Made by a program: the position numbers and the translations under genes. The notes beneath the pieces are model-generated. The model was not told the origin of the DNA. It ran no database searches and was given only the letters and a program-made list of their open reading frames with translations. Of a DNA stretch of 64,000 bases, positions 45,217 to 54,082 are shown piece by piece. Position 1 is the stretch's first letter, and each line of letters starts with the position of its first letter. Location: assembly GCA_023014485.1 (NCBI GenBank), contig JAJOZX010000198.1, positions 318,501 through 382,500 on the forward strand, given 5' to 3'. This DNA comes from Bathynomus jamesi (lineage: Eukaryota > Arthropoda > Malacostraca > Isopoda > Cirolanidae).

Positions 45217-45505
45217 CAATAATAATATAGGTAAATTTAGAGAAGCGAAATTTTAGTTCGTTGAAGTATAACATTACAAATTAGACCCTTAAAAATAATA
45301 CATTTTTGTATATTATTTTTATTGAAATGAGTCATTTTTTTCCCACCGCCTCGAAACGAGCGTCTTTTGTTTCATGAATATTATTATTATAATAATAAAA
45401 TTAATACCGTTAATAATAGTAACAATGGTAAAGAAAATGTATTAGTTAGCATAGCAAGAGTAGCAAAAAAAAAGAGTAATTGTTAAAATAGCATTGTTTT
45501 ATTAT
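44800..45505. other. AT-rich intergenic DNA with (AAT)n
   Basis: A runs at 44974-44994 and (AAT)n at 45169-45225. No gene. Confidence 0.5.
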
Positions 45506-45509
45506 TATA

Positions 45510-45956
45510 AATATATAGACTAGCAACTATAAAATTACAAATATATAGAATAGCAACTATAAAATATAGCATTATTATAAATATACAGCATAGCAATTAA
45601 TTATAAATATATAGAATAGCAATTATTATAAATATATAGAATAACAACGATAAAATATAGCATTATTATAAGTTCACAGAATAGCAATTAATTATAAATA
45701 TATAGAATAGCAATTATTATAACTATATAGAATAGCAACTATAAGATATAGCATTAATTATAAATATACAGAATAGCAATTAATTATAAGTATATAGAAT
45801 AGCAACTATAATATATAGCATTTATTATAAATATACAGAATAGCAATTAATTATAAATATACAGCATAACAATTAATTATAAATATATAGAATAGCAACG
45901 ATAAGCTATAGCATTAATTATAAATATACAGAATAGCAACTATAAGATATAGCATT
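45510..45956. repeat. AT-rich minisatellite, about 37-40 bp unit
   Basis: Repeats of ATTATAAATATATAGAATAG followed by CAACTATAAAATATAG or CAATTA variants, roughly a dozen units in two alternating types. Clear period, mild divergence, no coding potential. Confidence 0.85.
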
Positions 45957-46067
45957 AAGAATTTAATATTTGCATTCTTGAAAAGTAATGTTTGAGTCCC
46001 CGTATAAATTGGATATCACAAATCGTGTATTTTTTATCGGAATTATGTATGTAAACGATATAATAAG

Positions 46068-46160
46068 ACTAACGTAACATAACGTAATAGCATAGCATAA
46101 CATATATATAATTTAACACAACGTAATAGCATAGCATAACATATTACATAATTTAACACA
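46068..46160. repeat. Short direct duplication, about 45 bp
   Basis: ACGTAATAGCATAGCATAAC plus ATAT...AATTTAACACA occurs twice. Confidence 0.8.
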
Positions 46161-46560
46161 AATAGAAATGATGTAAGGAGACGCAGTACCATTTTATCGT
46201 TAAATATAACACACCTTAAGGAGACGCAGCGTTTTAGAACCCTAACATTATAACAGAATATAACATACAACATGAAAAATCAACATTGCACACCCTCATA
46301 CCTCATGCCATGCCCAATACCCCTTATTTCCATAACTTTACTCAAAAGAGATTACAAACAATAAAGATTAGATAACATTACATAATATCGTATAATTTGT
46401 CTCTTTGTATCGCACCGAAATAAATTGTACAAACATATGGAGAGACCTTATTAAGAAGTCTCGCAGCTCGGTCCCGCATTTGTGAGAGACAAAAGAGTTA
46501 ATCCTTTGTCAGCTGACCTAAGGTCAAAGATCCCCTACCCCCCCCATCACACACCCCACG
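46161..46560. other. Intergenic DNA
   Basis: No gene recognised. GC content rises from about 46440. Confidence 0.4.
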
Positions 46561-46562
46561 CC

Positions 46563-46658
46563 ATGGACGGGGTCAGGAAAAAGTGTAAAAAAGAACGGGT
46601 CATTTTTCGGGTCAGCATCCATGCCCCTTTTCAGCTGTATTCCAGATTCGGAGGAATG
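46563..46658 (+). CDS. Possible short first exon, unknown protein
   Basis: ATG at 46563 opens MDGVRKKCKKERVIFRVSIH and runs to a consensus donor (ATG/GTGAGT at 46658). The region is GC-richer with a C-rich stretch upstream. No downstream acceptor exon was found in the window and I know no match, so this is only a candidate. Confidence 0.2.
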
Positions 46659-46739
46659 GTGAGTATGAAGCCGCCTCGGGATGGCATTCGAGGCTCGTTG
46701 TTGGGTTGTGGTTATTCGTTATAACAACAACAGAGGTAT

Positions 46740-47700
46740 CCAGGTTGTTATGACGTGGGGTAACTAACAGAAAAAAAAATTTGCCACACTTATTTCGCTA
46801 AAAATCCTTAACATGATGTTAATATATATGTATACGATAAATTTAAATTTCTTTATTAACCTTATCAGTATATTAAAATAATATAAATATTAAACATATT
46901 CACTTGTTAATATTTTATGGATCAATAAATTATCATTTGATTATATCGTAATTTTAACTTAATTATAAACTTAAGTTTCTAAAGAAAATAAATTTTAAAA
47001 TATGTTAATTTATCATTGTTTAAAAGGAATTTAACAGTAAAAAATTGATGATAAAGTTGTCAGTTGTCATAACGGTAATATATTTATTATAAGTAATAAT
47101 AATAATAATAATAAGAAGAAGAAGAAGAAGAAGAAGGAGGAGGAAGAGATAGTCCTCTAATAATAATGATAATATTGATAATAATAATGATGATAAAGAT
47201 AATAACTGATAACACAATTCGGTCACAGTTTGGCAATGTTTTGTTTAAAATGTACTTTGGAACGCGTCAGATCCAGCCTTTCTTCTTCCTCCTTCCCCGC
47301 CCTATCCCACCCATTCCAGCCCTGTGACCCCACCTAGCCCCCTTCCATGCCCACCTCCCACCGTTATACCTAGCGCCCATCCCCGCTGACCCCCACTGAC
47401 CCCCGACGAAACACCTGGTCTTAATTATATCTGCCCAACCTACTTGAATTGCGTCAAGTTGACGCTAGATTTTAACGTCGAAGTTGTGACGAACAATTAA
47501 CATTAATAAACTGAACGTTGAATGAGAGTTACTTTGACGAAATGACGAACAATTACGTCACACAGGTGTTCGTCTTTTTTTTTTTAAAGTTTTAATCGTG
47601 AAAGGAGCGGACGGCGTGCGATATGTTGGTCGGTCGGACCTGTTCACAAAAGGGACCTACTTCGAACGCCTTTTTGCAATTGCGTAACACCAGATAACCA
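46740..47700. other. Intergenic DNA with (AAT)n/(AAG)n and a C-rich tract
   Basis: (AAT)n-(AAG)n at 47094-47148 and a pyrimidine/C-rich block at 47277-47410. No credible gene. Confidence 0.45.
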
Positions 47701-47712
47701 TTGAAATGCAAT

Positions 47713-47733
47713 AACACACACACACACACACGC

Positions 47734-47782
<49 letters not shown>
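47713..47782. repeat. (CA)n-(TA)n microsatellite
   Basis: CA then about 23 TA units. Confidence 0.95.
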
Positions 47783-47784
<2 letters not shown>

Positions 47785-47929
47785 TTTTACACGCATAAAT
47801 TCAAAATTTTATAACTTGTTGAATATTAGGTCGACAGCAACGAGGAAGATCTTATTTTAAAGCTTGTCGTTTCCTATTTATAGAGTAGTATACATGACAT
47901 TTCACCACACGTTCGTATCTCTCTCATTT

Positions 47930-48230
47930 TCAGCAAATATTAGCAACGAAGTCGCGATAAAGATATATAGGTAGCGCCGGTAGGAGACACGAAATCATGC
48001 TTGCCTCCGCAGCCCGAAAATTTTTTGTTGCATATCTTTTGAAATCGTGAAGCACGTACCATCTCGCTTGCCAAGGCTACTGACCGATCCTTACCCCTAC
48101 AAGCCTTCCTTGGCATAAAGCAAAACCGAGAACGTGTGTCAACCTCTTCACCTATGAAAACAACAGGGTGAGTGACACTTTTATCACGGTCTCTTCCCAT
48201 TCAGTGTCATTTCTTCCGATTTCATCCTTC
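47930..48230. other. GC-richer segment, origin unknown
   Basis: An 86-codon minus-strand frame (47940-48200) is of balanced composition but matches no family I know. The plus strand reads CLPPQPENFLL with an early stop. It could be a decayed element or an exon; evidence is insufficient. Confidence 0.2.
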
Positions 48231-48300
48231 TCATAAATTGGAGAAATCCACGGGGTAGAATCTCAAAGGAGGCAAGTCTGAAATCAATTAATTCTTATAC

Positions 48301-48303
<3 letters not shown>

Positions 48304-48359
<56 letters not shown>
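48304..48359. repeat. (GA)28 microsatellite
   Basis: An uninterrupted GA run. Confidence 0.97.
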
Positions 48360-48362
<3 letters not shown>

Positions 48363-48705
48363 CTCCTCATAATGAAAATGAGATTGAGTGGGAAAGGGTT
48401 GTTTACTATATATTACAAATTTTTTTAAATAAGCTGTGATTTTTAAACTTTTTTTAGTATCACTCTTTTGAGTTCTCATCTCCTACCGACGTTTCCCAGA
48501 TTTTTTTTTTTTTATCACGACCCGGTCGTGATTATTTTGCTAAATAAGAGAGAAATTAAAATGTGGTGAAATGTCCTGAATACCACTCAAAAGGGAAAAC
48601 TTCAAGCTTTAAAATATGACTTATTTGGTTGCTATAGATTATATATTCAAGACGTTACAGAGTTTTTTGATTTACTCTTGCAAAATATTTCAGATAAGAA
48701 ATGTA
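48360..48705. other. Intergenic DNA
   Basis: AT-rich, nothing recognised. Contains a 12-bp hairpin TCACGACCCGGTCGTGA at 48515-48531. Confidence 0.5.
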
Positions 48706-48910
48706 ATATATATATATATATATGAAAATTATTTCACGAAAGTAACACGTGAAAAATATTTATGATGAATAAAACCACGAAAGAAAGGAAACACAAAATG
48801 GTGCTCAAGCGCTTTCGTCTAATGACATCCTCAGGAACACTGAAGTACATAAAAAGGTTAAGCCTATATATAGGTTACAGAAAGAAAAAAAAGAAAAAAA
48901 TAAATAACAT

Positions 48911-48957
<47 letters not shown>

Positions 48958-49217
48958 CATATCTATATATACAAATACATACATACATTCATACATACAT
49001 ATATATACAATAAACAGAGAAGTAAAAATAAAAAATTAAAAATTAAAACCTTAAAGGATTACCAGTGAGGCGTACAGATTTGTAAGGAAAATATCGATTT
49101 TTAGCACAAGATCAAATGGATTATAAAAATACAAATTTATACTGGAACTCTGCCCGGGTTTTAACACACTGCTGCCTATGGTCAGGTTTCGATATATATA
49201 AAAAAATAAAATGCAAA

Positions 49218-49990
49218 TTAAAAGTTAATAAAGTAGAAGACAAGTTTACCAAGATTTAATGTTTTACCCTTCTTATCTAAATCTGTTTTAAAGGAATTCA
49301 AAATAACAGGATCGAGTTGAAAAAGACCTTTGCTTATGTTGAAGTTATTTGAAAGTTGGATAATGGCAGACTCAAGAATATTTCTATTAACAATGTTGCT
49401 TGAATGGAATAAAACTGAAGCATTATTCCAATCAATACAGTGGGCTAACTCTGACAAATGGACAAAAAGGGCACTGGACAACTGTCCTGTTCTAACGGAA
49501 TATTGATGCTGTTTTATACGTGTGTGCAAATCCTTTCCCGTCTGACCTATGTAAAAGGAATCACATTGTTTACAACCAATTTTATAGATAATGCCTGAAT
49601 TATTGGTAGGGCTATTTTTTTACTATGATATTTTTCACAATATTGTTATATGAAAATACTACATTAATATCCAAAAGTTTAAGTACATTAGCAATGCCTA
49701 AAAAGCCCGGGAAAAATGGAAGTACTAAAATATTTTTGACAAAGTACGAGTGTTAATATTGACACGATAGAAAGTTCGTTTTGCCTTGTTGAGACAAGAT
49801 TCCATAAACGCAGATGGATAACACAAATCACTTCCAATACCGTTGATTTTTTCCAATTCGGCATCGATGTATTCCGGACTGGCGATCCTAAGGGCGCGGA
49901 GAAACATTGATGAAAATATGGCCTTCTTAGTGGGGGTATCATGTCCCGAGTAAAAGTGTACGTAGGACAAATTGTTTGTCGTTTTCCGAT
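49218..49990 (-). pseudogene. PLE family 2 protein, C-terminal copy on the minus strand
   Basis: Starts abruptly at the inversion point within KIYRKTTNNLSYVHFYSGHD. It continues in the same frame through DTPTKKAIFSSMFLRALRIA to a frameshift near 49735. After a disrupted stretch the GIY-YIG half reappears as the frame 49218-49529 (MHTRIKQHQYSVRTGQLSSA). It lacks the polymerase core. It keeps the unshifted reading at the DTPTKK junction, where the plus copy is broken. Confidence 0.88.
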
Positions 49991-51258
49991 AGATCTTACG
50001 AAAAATTGAATAATGCACGTACTGAAACTAACGATAAATTGATCAGTTTTGATGTTTGTTCATTGTTTACAAAAGTGCCGATTGACGATATGCTTGACTT
50101 TCTTTCCCAAGAATTACATAAGTATGACCTGCCACTACCTTCACACATTGTTTTGGAACTCATTAAGCTTTGCATCAAAGACTGTAAATTCACTTTCAAT
50201 AACGAGTATTATCAACAAGTTTTTGGGATGGCTATGGGCAACCCCTTATCGCCCCTCCTCTCCAATATTTATATGGAGTTTTTCGAAATTACCTATATTC
50301 CGAGAATCCTGGGGGTTGGCATCCCTTGGTTGCGATACGTCGACGATATTTTGTGTATCTGGCCCATGAATCGTCACCTGGATAGCTTCCTCCTTCAGTT
50401 AAATGATCAAGTCCCCTCCATTAAGTTTACTTTAGAAGTTGAGCAAGACAATTCAATCCCATTTTTGGATGTGCGTGTACATAGGGAAAGCCCAGGTTTT
50501 AAGTTTAGTATCTATCGGAAAACGACAAACAATTTGTCCTACGTACACTTTTACTCGGGACATGATACCCCACTAAGAAGGCCATATTTTCATCAATGTT
50601 TCTCCGCGCCCTTAGGATCGCCAGTCCGGAATACATCGATGCCGAATTGGAAAAAATCAACGGTATTGGAAGTGATTTGTGTTATCCATCTGCGTTTATG
50701 GAATCTTGTCTCAACAAGGCAAAACGAACTTTCTATCGTGTCAATATTAACACTCGTACTTTGTCAAAAAATATTTTAGTACTTCCATTTTTCCCGGGCT
50801 TTTTAGGCATTGCTAATGTACTTAAACTTTTGGATATTAATGTAGTATTTTCATATAACAATATTGTGAAAAATATCATAGTAAAAAATAGCCCTACCAA
50901 TAATTCAGGCATTATCTATAAAATTGGTTGTAAACAATGTGATTCCTTTTACATAGGTCAGACGGGAAAGGATTTGCACACACGTATAAAACAGCATCAA
51001 TATTCCGTTAGAACAGGACAGTTGTCCAGTGCCCTTTTTGTCCATTTGTCAGAGTTAGCCCACTGTATTGATTGGAATAATGCTTCAGTTTTATTCCATT
51101 CAAGCAACATTGTTAATAGAAATATTCTTGAGTCTGCCATTATCCAACTTTCAAATAACTTCAACATAAGCAAAGGTCTTTTTCAACTCGATCCTGTTAT
51201 TTTGAATTCCTTTAAAACAGATTTAGATAAGAAGGGTAAAACATTAAATCTTTGGTAA
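49991..51258 (+). pseudogene. PLE family 2 reverse transcriptase plus GIY-YIG endonuclease (5' truncated, one frameshift)
   Basis: The first frame (to 50779) covers the RT core: LISFDVCSLFTKVPIDDM (motif A), FGMAMGNPLSPLLSNIYMEF (motif B), LRYVDDIL (catalytic YVDD) and SIPFLDVRVHRES. A one-base shortening of a C run at about 50568 (four C, against five in the minus copy) shifts the frame. The rest is read from about 50572 to 51258: IFSSMFLRALRIASPEYIDA, then SGIIYKIGCKQC and DSFYIGQTGKDLHTRIKQHQ (GIY-YIG endonuclease with CxxC), ending KGKTLNLW. The N-terminal region before RT motif A is missing. In complete PLEs this protein reverse transcribes its RNA from a nicked target. Confidence 0.92.
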
Positions 51259-51547
51259 ACTTTCTTCTACTTTATTAACTTTTAATTTGCATTTTATTTT
51301 TTTTATATATATCGAAACCTGACCATAGGCAGCAGTGTGTTAAAACCCGGGCAGAGTTCCAGTATAAATTTGTATTTTTATAATCCATTTTGATCTTGTG
51401 CTAAAAATCGATATTTTTCCTTACAAATCTGTACGCCTCACTGGTAATCCTTTAAGGTTTTAATTTTTTATTTTTTATTTTTACTTCTCTGTTTATTGTA
51501 TAATATATATGTATGTATGTATGTATGTATTTGTATATATAGATATG

Positions 51548-51588
<41 letters not shown>

Positions 51589-51794
51589 ATGTTATTTATT
51601 TTTTCTTTTTTTTCTTTCTGTAACCTATATATAGGCTTAACCTTTTTATGTACTTCAGTGTTCCTGAGGATGTCATTAGACGAAAGCGCTTGAGCACCTT
51701 TTTGTGTTTCCTTTCCTTCGTGGTTTTATTCATCATATATTATATATATATATATGCACTAGAATCACAAAATAACACGTGACCTTATTAATAA

Positions 51795-51896
51795 GCAAAC
51801 AACCACAAGGAAAGGAAACACAAAGTCCGAGCGCTTTCGTGATATATATCACGAAAGCGCTCGGACTTTGTGTTTCCTTTTCCTTGTGGTTGTTTG

Positions 51897-51900
<4 letters not shown>
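51795..51900. mobile_element. Palindromic PLE-end remnant, related family
   Basis: AGCAAACAACCACAAGGAAA ... CGAGCGCTTTCGTGATA meets its reverse complement at about 51847, with about 50-bp arms. It shares GAAAGGAAACACAAA and GCGCTTTCGT with family 2 ends. (TA)n follows at 51899-51942. Confidence 0.75.

Positions 51901-51942
<42 letters not shown>
51899..51942. repeat. (TA)n microsatellite
   Basis: About 21 TA units. Confidence 0.95.
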
Positions 51943-51943
<1 letters not shown>

Positions 51944-52169
51944 AAGGTAACAGCCAGTAAGCTGATTTCTCTACGATGTGGGGGGTGAGTGTGCCCCAGG
52001 GGCCACCTTTATATATACAGGGTGTCCCATAAGTCCGGCATCATAGGAAAAATATAAAAAAAGGCAAAACAAAAGCTTTTATTTACAGAACGTGCTCAAT
52101 ATGTCCACCATTGTTTTCAATACACAAATTCAGACGTGATACCCAGTCAGCAAGCACACGGTGAATGAT

Positions 52170-53002
52170 CAGGCTGTGGAGTCGGCACATAAAAAACCGA
52201 CTCCGACTCCTCAATTTTTTGTCTATCCGACTCCGACTCCGAAGGTATATTAATTCTAAATCTGCTATGATGATAATTACACAAGAGGCATTTCATCACC
52301 ACCACGTGAATCATCATCATCTGTGGTCATTGTTACGGTAACTTTGTCTGTAGTAAAGTATCTTGTAAGTGGTGCTTGTCGTTCAGTAGATTTCTGATCT
52401 TTTGTTAACTTTGAAGTAGTTGCAAGGTTTTTATTACTATCTTTCTGAATGACAACTTCTAAAATTTTGGGATGGAAACGCTGCAAATGTCTTTTCAAAT
52501 TTGATGCTCTGGTTGGTGCATTTTTATCAGAGCCAGTAAAACCACTGATTTTTGCTTCACATAATTTTTCATCATCATCATCTTCTATCATACACTGACA
52601 CACGAAATGTTTCCCATCTGTGGTTATTGTAAAATATTCAAAACTGCAGACTTTGTTAGAAGTGTCTTTGCCATTGTGAAAGGGGTTTTTAGACTTGAAA
52701 GTTAAAAACTTATGAAATTTAGAAAGAACTCGAAATTAAATAAGCATTAAAAATAAAAAATATTATCTGAAAAGAAAAATGAATTATGGCATTAGTGTCT
52801 GAAATGGAAAACAGTGTGTTTATTATTTAAGTGTTTAACCACCATAGCTGCCAGTGATATCACACACAAAAACATTTTTATTAAATTATATGAGGTCGGT
52901 GTCGGGTCGGTACATTTTTACCGACTCCGACTCCGACTCCAGCACCACCAAAATTGCTTCCGACTCCGACTCCGACTCAACGACTCCGACTCCACAGCCC
53001 TG
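52170..53002 (-). mobile_element. hAT derivative nested in the mariner gene, 833 bp, with (CCGACT)n arrays
   Basis: TGAATGAT is duplicated exactly at 52162-52169 and 53003-53010. The ends are CAGGCTGTGGAGTCGG and (other strand) CAGGGCTGTGGAGTCGG, differing by one G. CGACTC/GACTCC hexamers fill both subterminal zones (52193-52240 and 52919-52995). Inside is only a BED-finger exon on the minus strand. Confidence 0.95.
52277..52680 (-). pseudogene. BED zinc-finger fragment of a hAT transposase
   Basis: An open frame without a clear start. It reads SFEYFTITTDGKHFVCQC, DDDDEKLCEAKISGF and RASNLKRHLQRFHPKI, the aromatic-Cys-Cys-His-His pattern of a BED finger. It ends in a Ser/Thr/Lys-rich linker, LTRYF and a stop. 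The catalytic and dimerisation domains are absent. BED fingers bind transposon ends, so a protein from this frame could in principle still bind DNA; expression is unknown. Confidence 0.8.
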
Positions 53003-54082
53003 TGAATGATGTCAGGAGTAATGGTGTTACATGCCCCAATAATGCACTGCCGCAAATGTTCAACACTCCTAATTTTCTTTGCGTATACCAGCGCTTTCAA
53101 GTGGCCCCAGAGATAAAAATCTAGTGGCGTGAGATCCGGGCTTCTAGCTCGCCATTCCACAGGCCCTCGACGTCCTATCCAATGACCAGGGAATTGTTGG
53201 TACAGGTATTCCCTTACTTGGGTGCTGTAATGTGCGGGAGCGCCGTCTTGCTGGAACCATGTTGGGAAATTTCCTTCTTCGTTCAAGACACTGGGAAATG
53301 CTTCTTCCTTGAGCATACGTAGGTAGGTGCCTCCAGTGAGATGTTCATCGAAAAAGAGGGGGCCTATGATGCGATCCTTCCAAATGCCACACCATACCAT
53401 CACCCGAGATGCACCTTGTTCCTTTGAAGAGGTATACCAGTGAGGGTTGTTTTGAGACCAGTAGCGGGTATTCTATCGATTACCTCACCATTTCCATAAA
53501 AAACAGCCTCGTCACTGAAGAGAATGGTGGACGGGAAATTGGCATCCCGAGCATATTGTTCTGTAGCTCATTCACAAAATTCCATCCGCCGGTCGGGATC
53601 ATCTTCGCTTAATTTCTGTAGGATCTGAAGTTTATATGGATGCCATTTGTGAGCCTGAAGAATGCGATGGATGTTACTTTTCGACACTCCTGTCTCGGCG
53701 GACAATCGCCGAAGAGACTTATTGGGACTTCTGTTAAAATGAGCCAGGATAGCAGTTGCTGTATCATCGTCAGTGAACCTCCTTGAAGGTCCACTGCGTG
53801 GTTTATCTTCTATGGATCCTGTTTCCTTAAACTTTGCACAAGTCTGCTAACACAACTTGTGTTATTGGCTCGCGGTCTGGATGCAGTCTGTTAAATTCAG
53901 CAGCGGCCTCTCTTTGACTCCGATTTCCTATGAGTAGAATTATCTGGATTCATTCTTCCTTGCTCACAGACATTATGGCCTGTAGAAAGAGAAAAATATG
54001 AATTATGGTTTGTAGAAATAGAAAAATATGAATTTCTCCTATGATGCCGGACTTATGGACACCCTGTATATATATATATATA

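Larger units (their letters stand above)
48722..51738. mobile_element. Penelope-like element (family 2), head-to-head inverted pair
   Basis: A minus-oriented, 5'-truncated copy (48722-49990) abuts a longer plus-oriented copy (49991-51738). Beyond the single-copy polymerase core (49991-50513) the two are near-identical mirror images to both outer termini, each ending CCACGAA(A/G)GAAAGGAAACAC ... read outward to (TA)n. The GAGGATGTCATTAGACGAAA end motif is present in both (48816 and 51665). The whole is a 3-kb palindrome-like structure. Confidence 0.92.
52072..53973 (-). pseudogene. Tc1/mariner transposase, split by hAT insertion and by stops
   Basis: ATG at 53973 begins MSVSKEE, followed by a TGA, then IQIILLIGNRSQREAAAEFN (helix-turn-helix) and a frameshift near 53830. 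The catalytic region is FSDEAVFYGNGEVIDR (first Asp, about 53520-53480), WFQQDGAPAHY (second Asp) and RSPDLTPLDFYLWGHLK (third Asp). By my count 36 residues separate the second and third Asp. The frame 53403-52918 runs into the hAT element at 53002. Past the insertion (below 52162) the same frame resumes HRVLADWVSRLNLCIENNGG and ends at a stop near 52073. So the hAT landed about 30 codons before the end. Confidence 0.9.
52018..54066 (-). mobile_element. Tc1/mariner-superfamily element, interrupted by a nested hAT derivative
   Basis: The termini CAGGGTGTCCCATAAGTCCG and (other strand) CAGGGTGTCCATAAGTCCGG are inverted repeats with TA outside each. Without the 833-bp insertion (plus its 8-bp duplication) the element is about 1.2 kb, normal for mariner. 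The transposase is on the minus strand. Confidence 0.93.

Noticed and set aside
46043..46273. Cys/Tyr/Leu-rich 76-codon minus-strand frame
   Set aside because: It derives from the direct duplication at 46068-46160 and has no recognisable domain.
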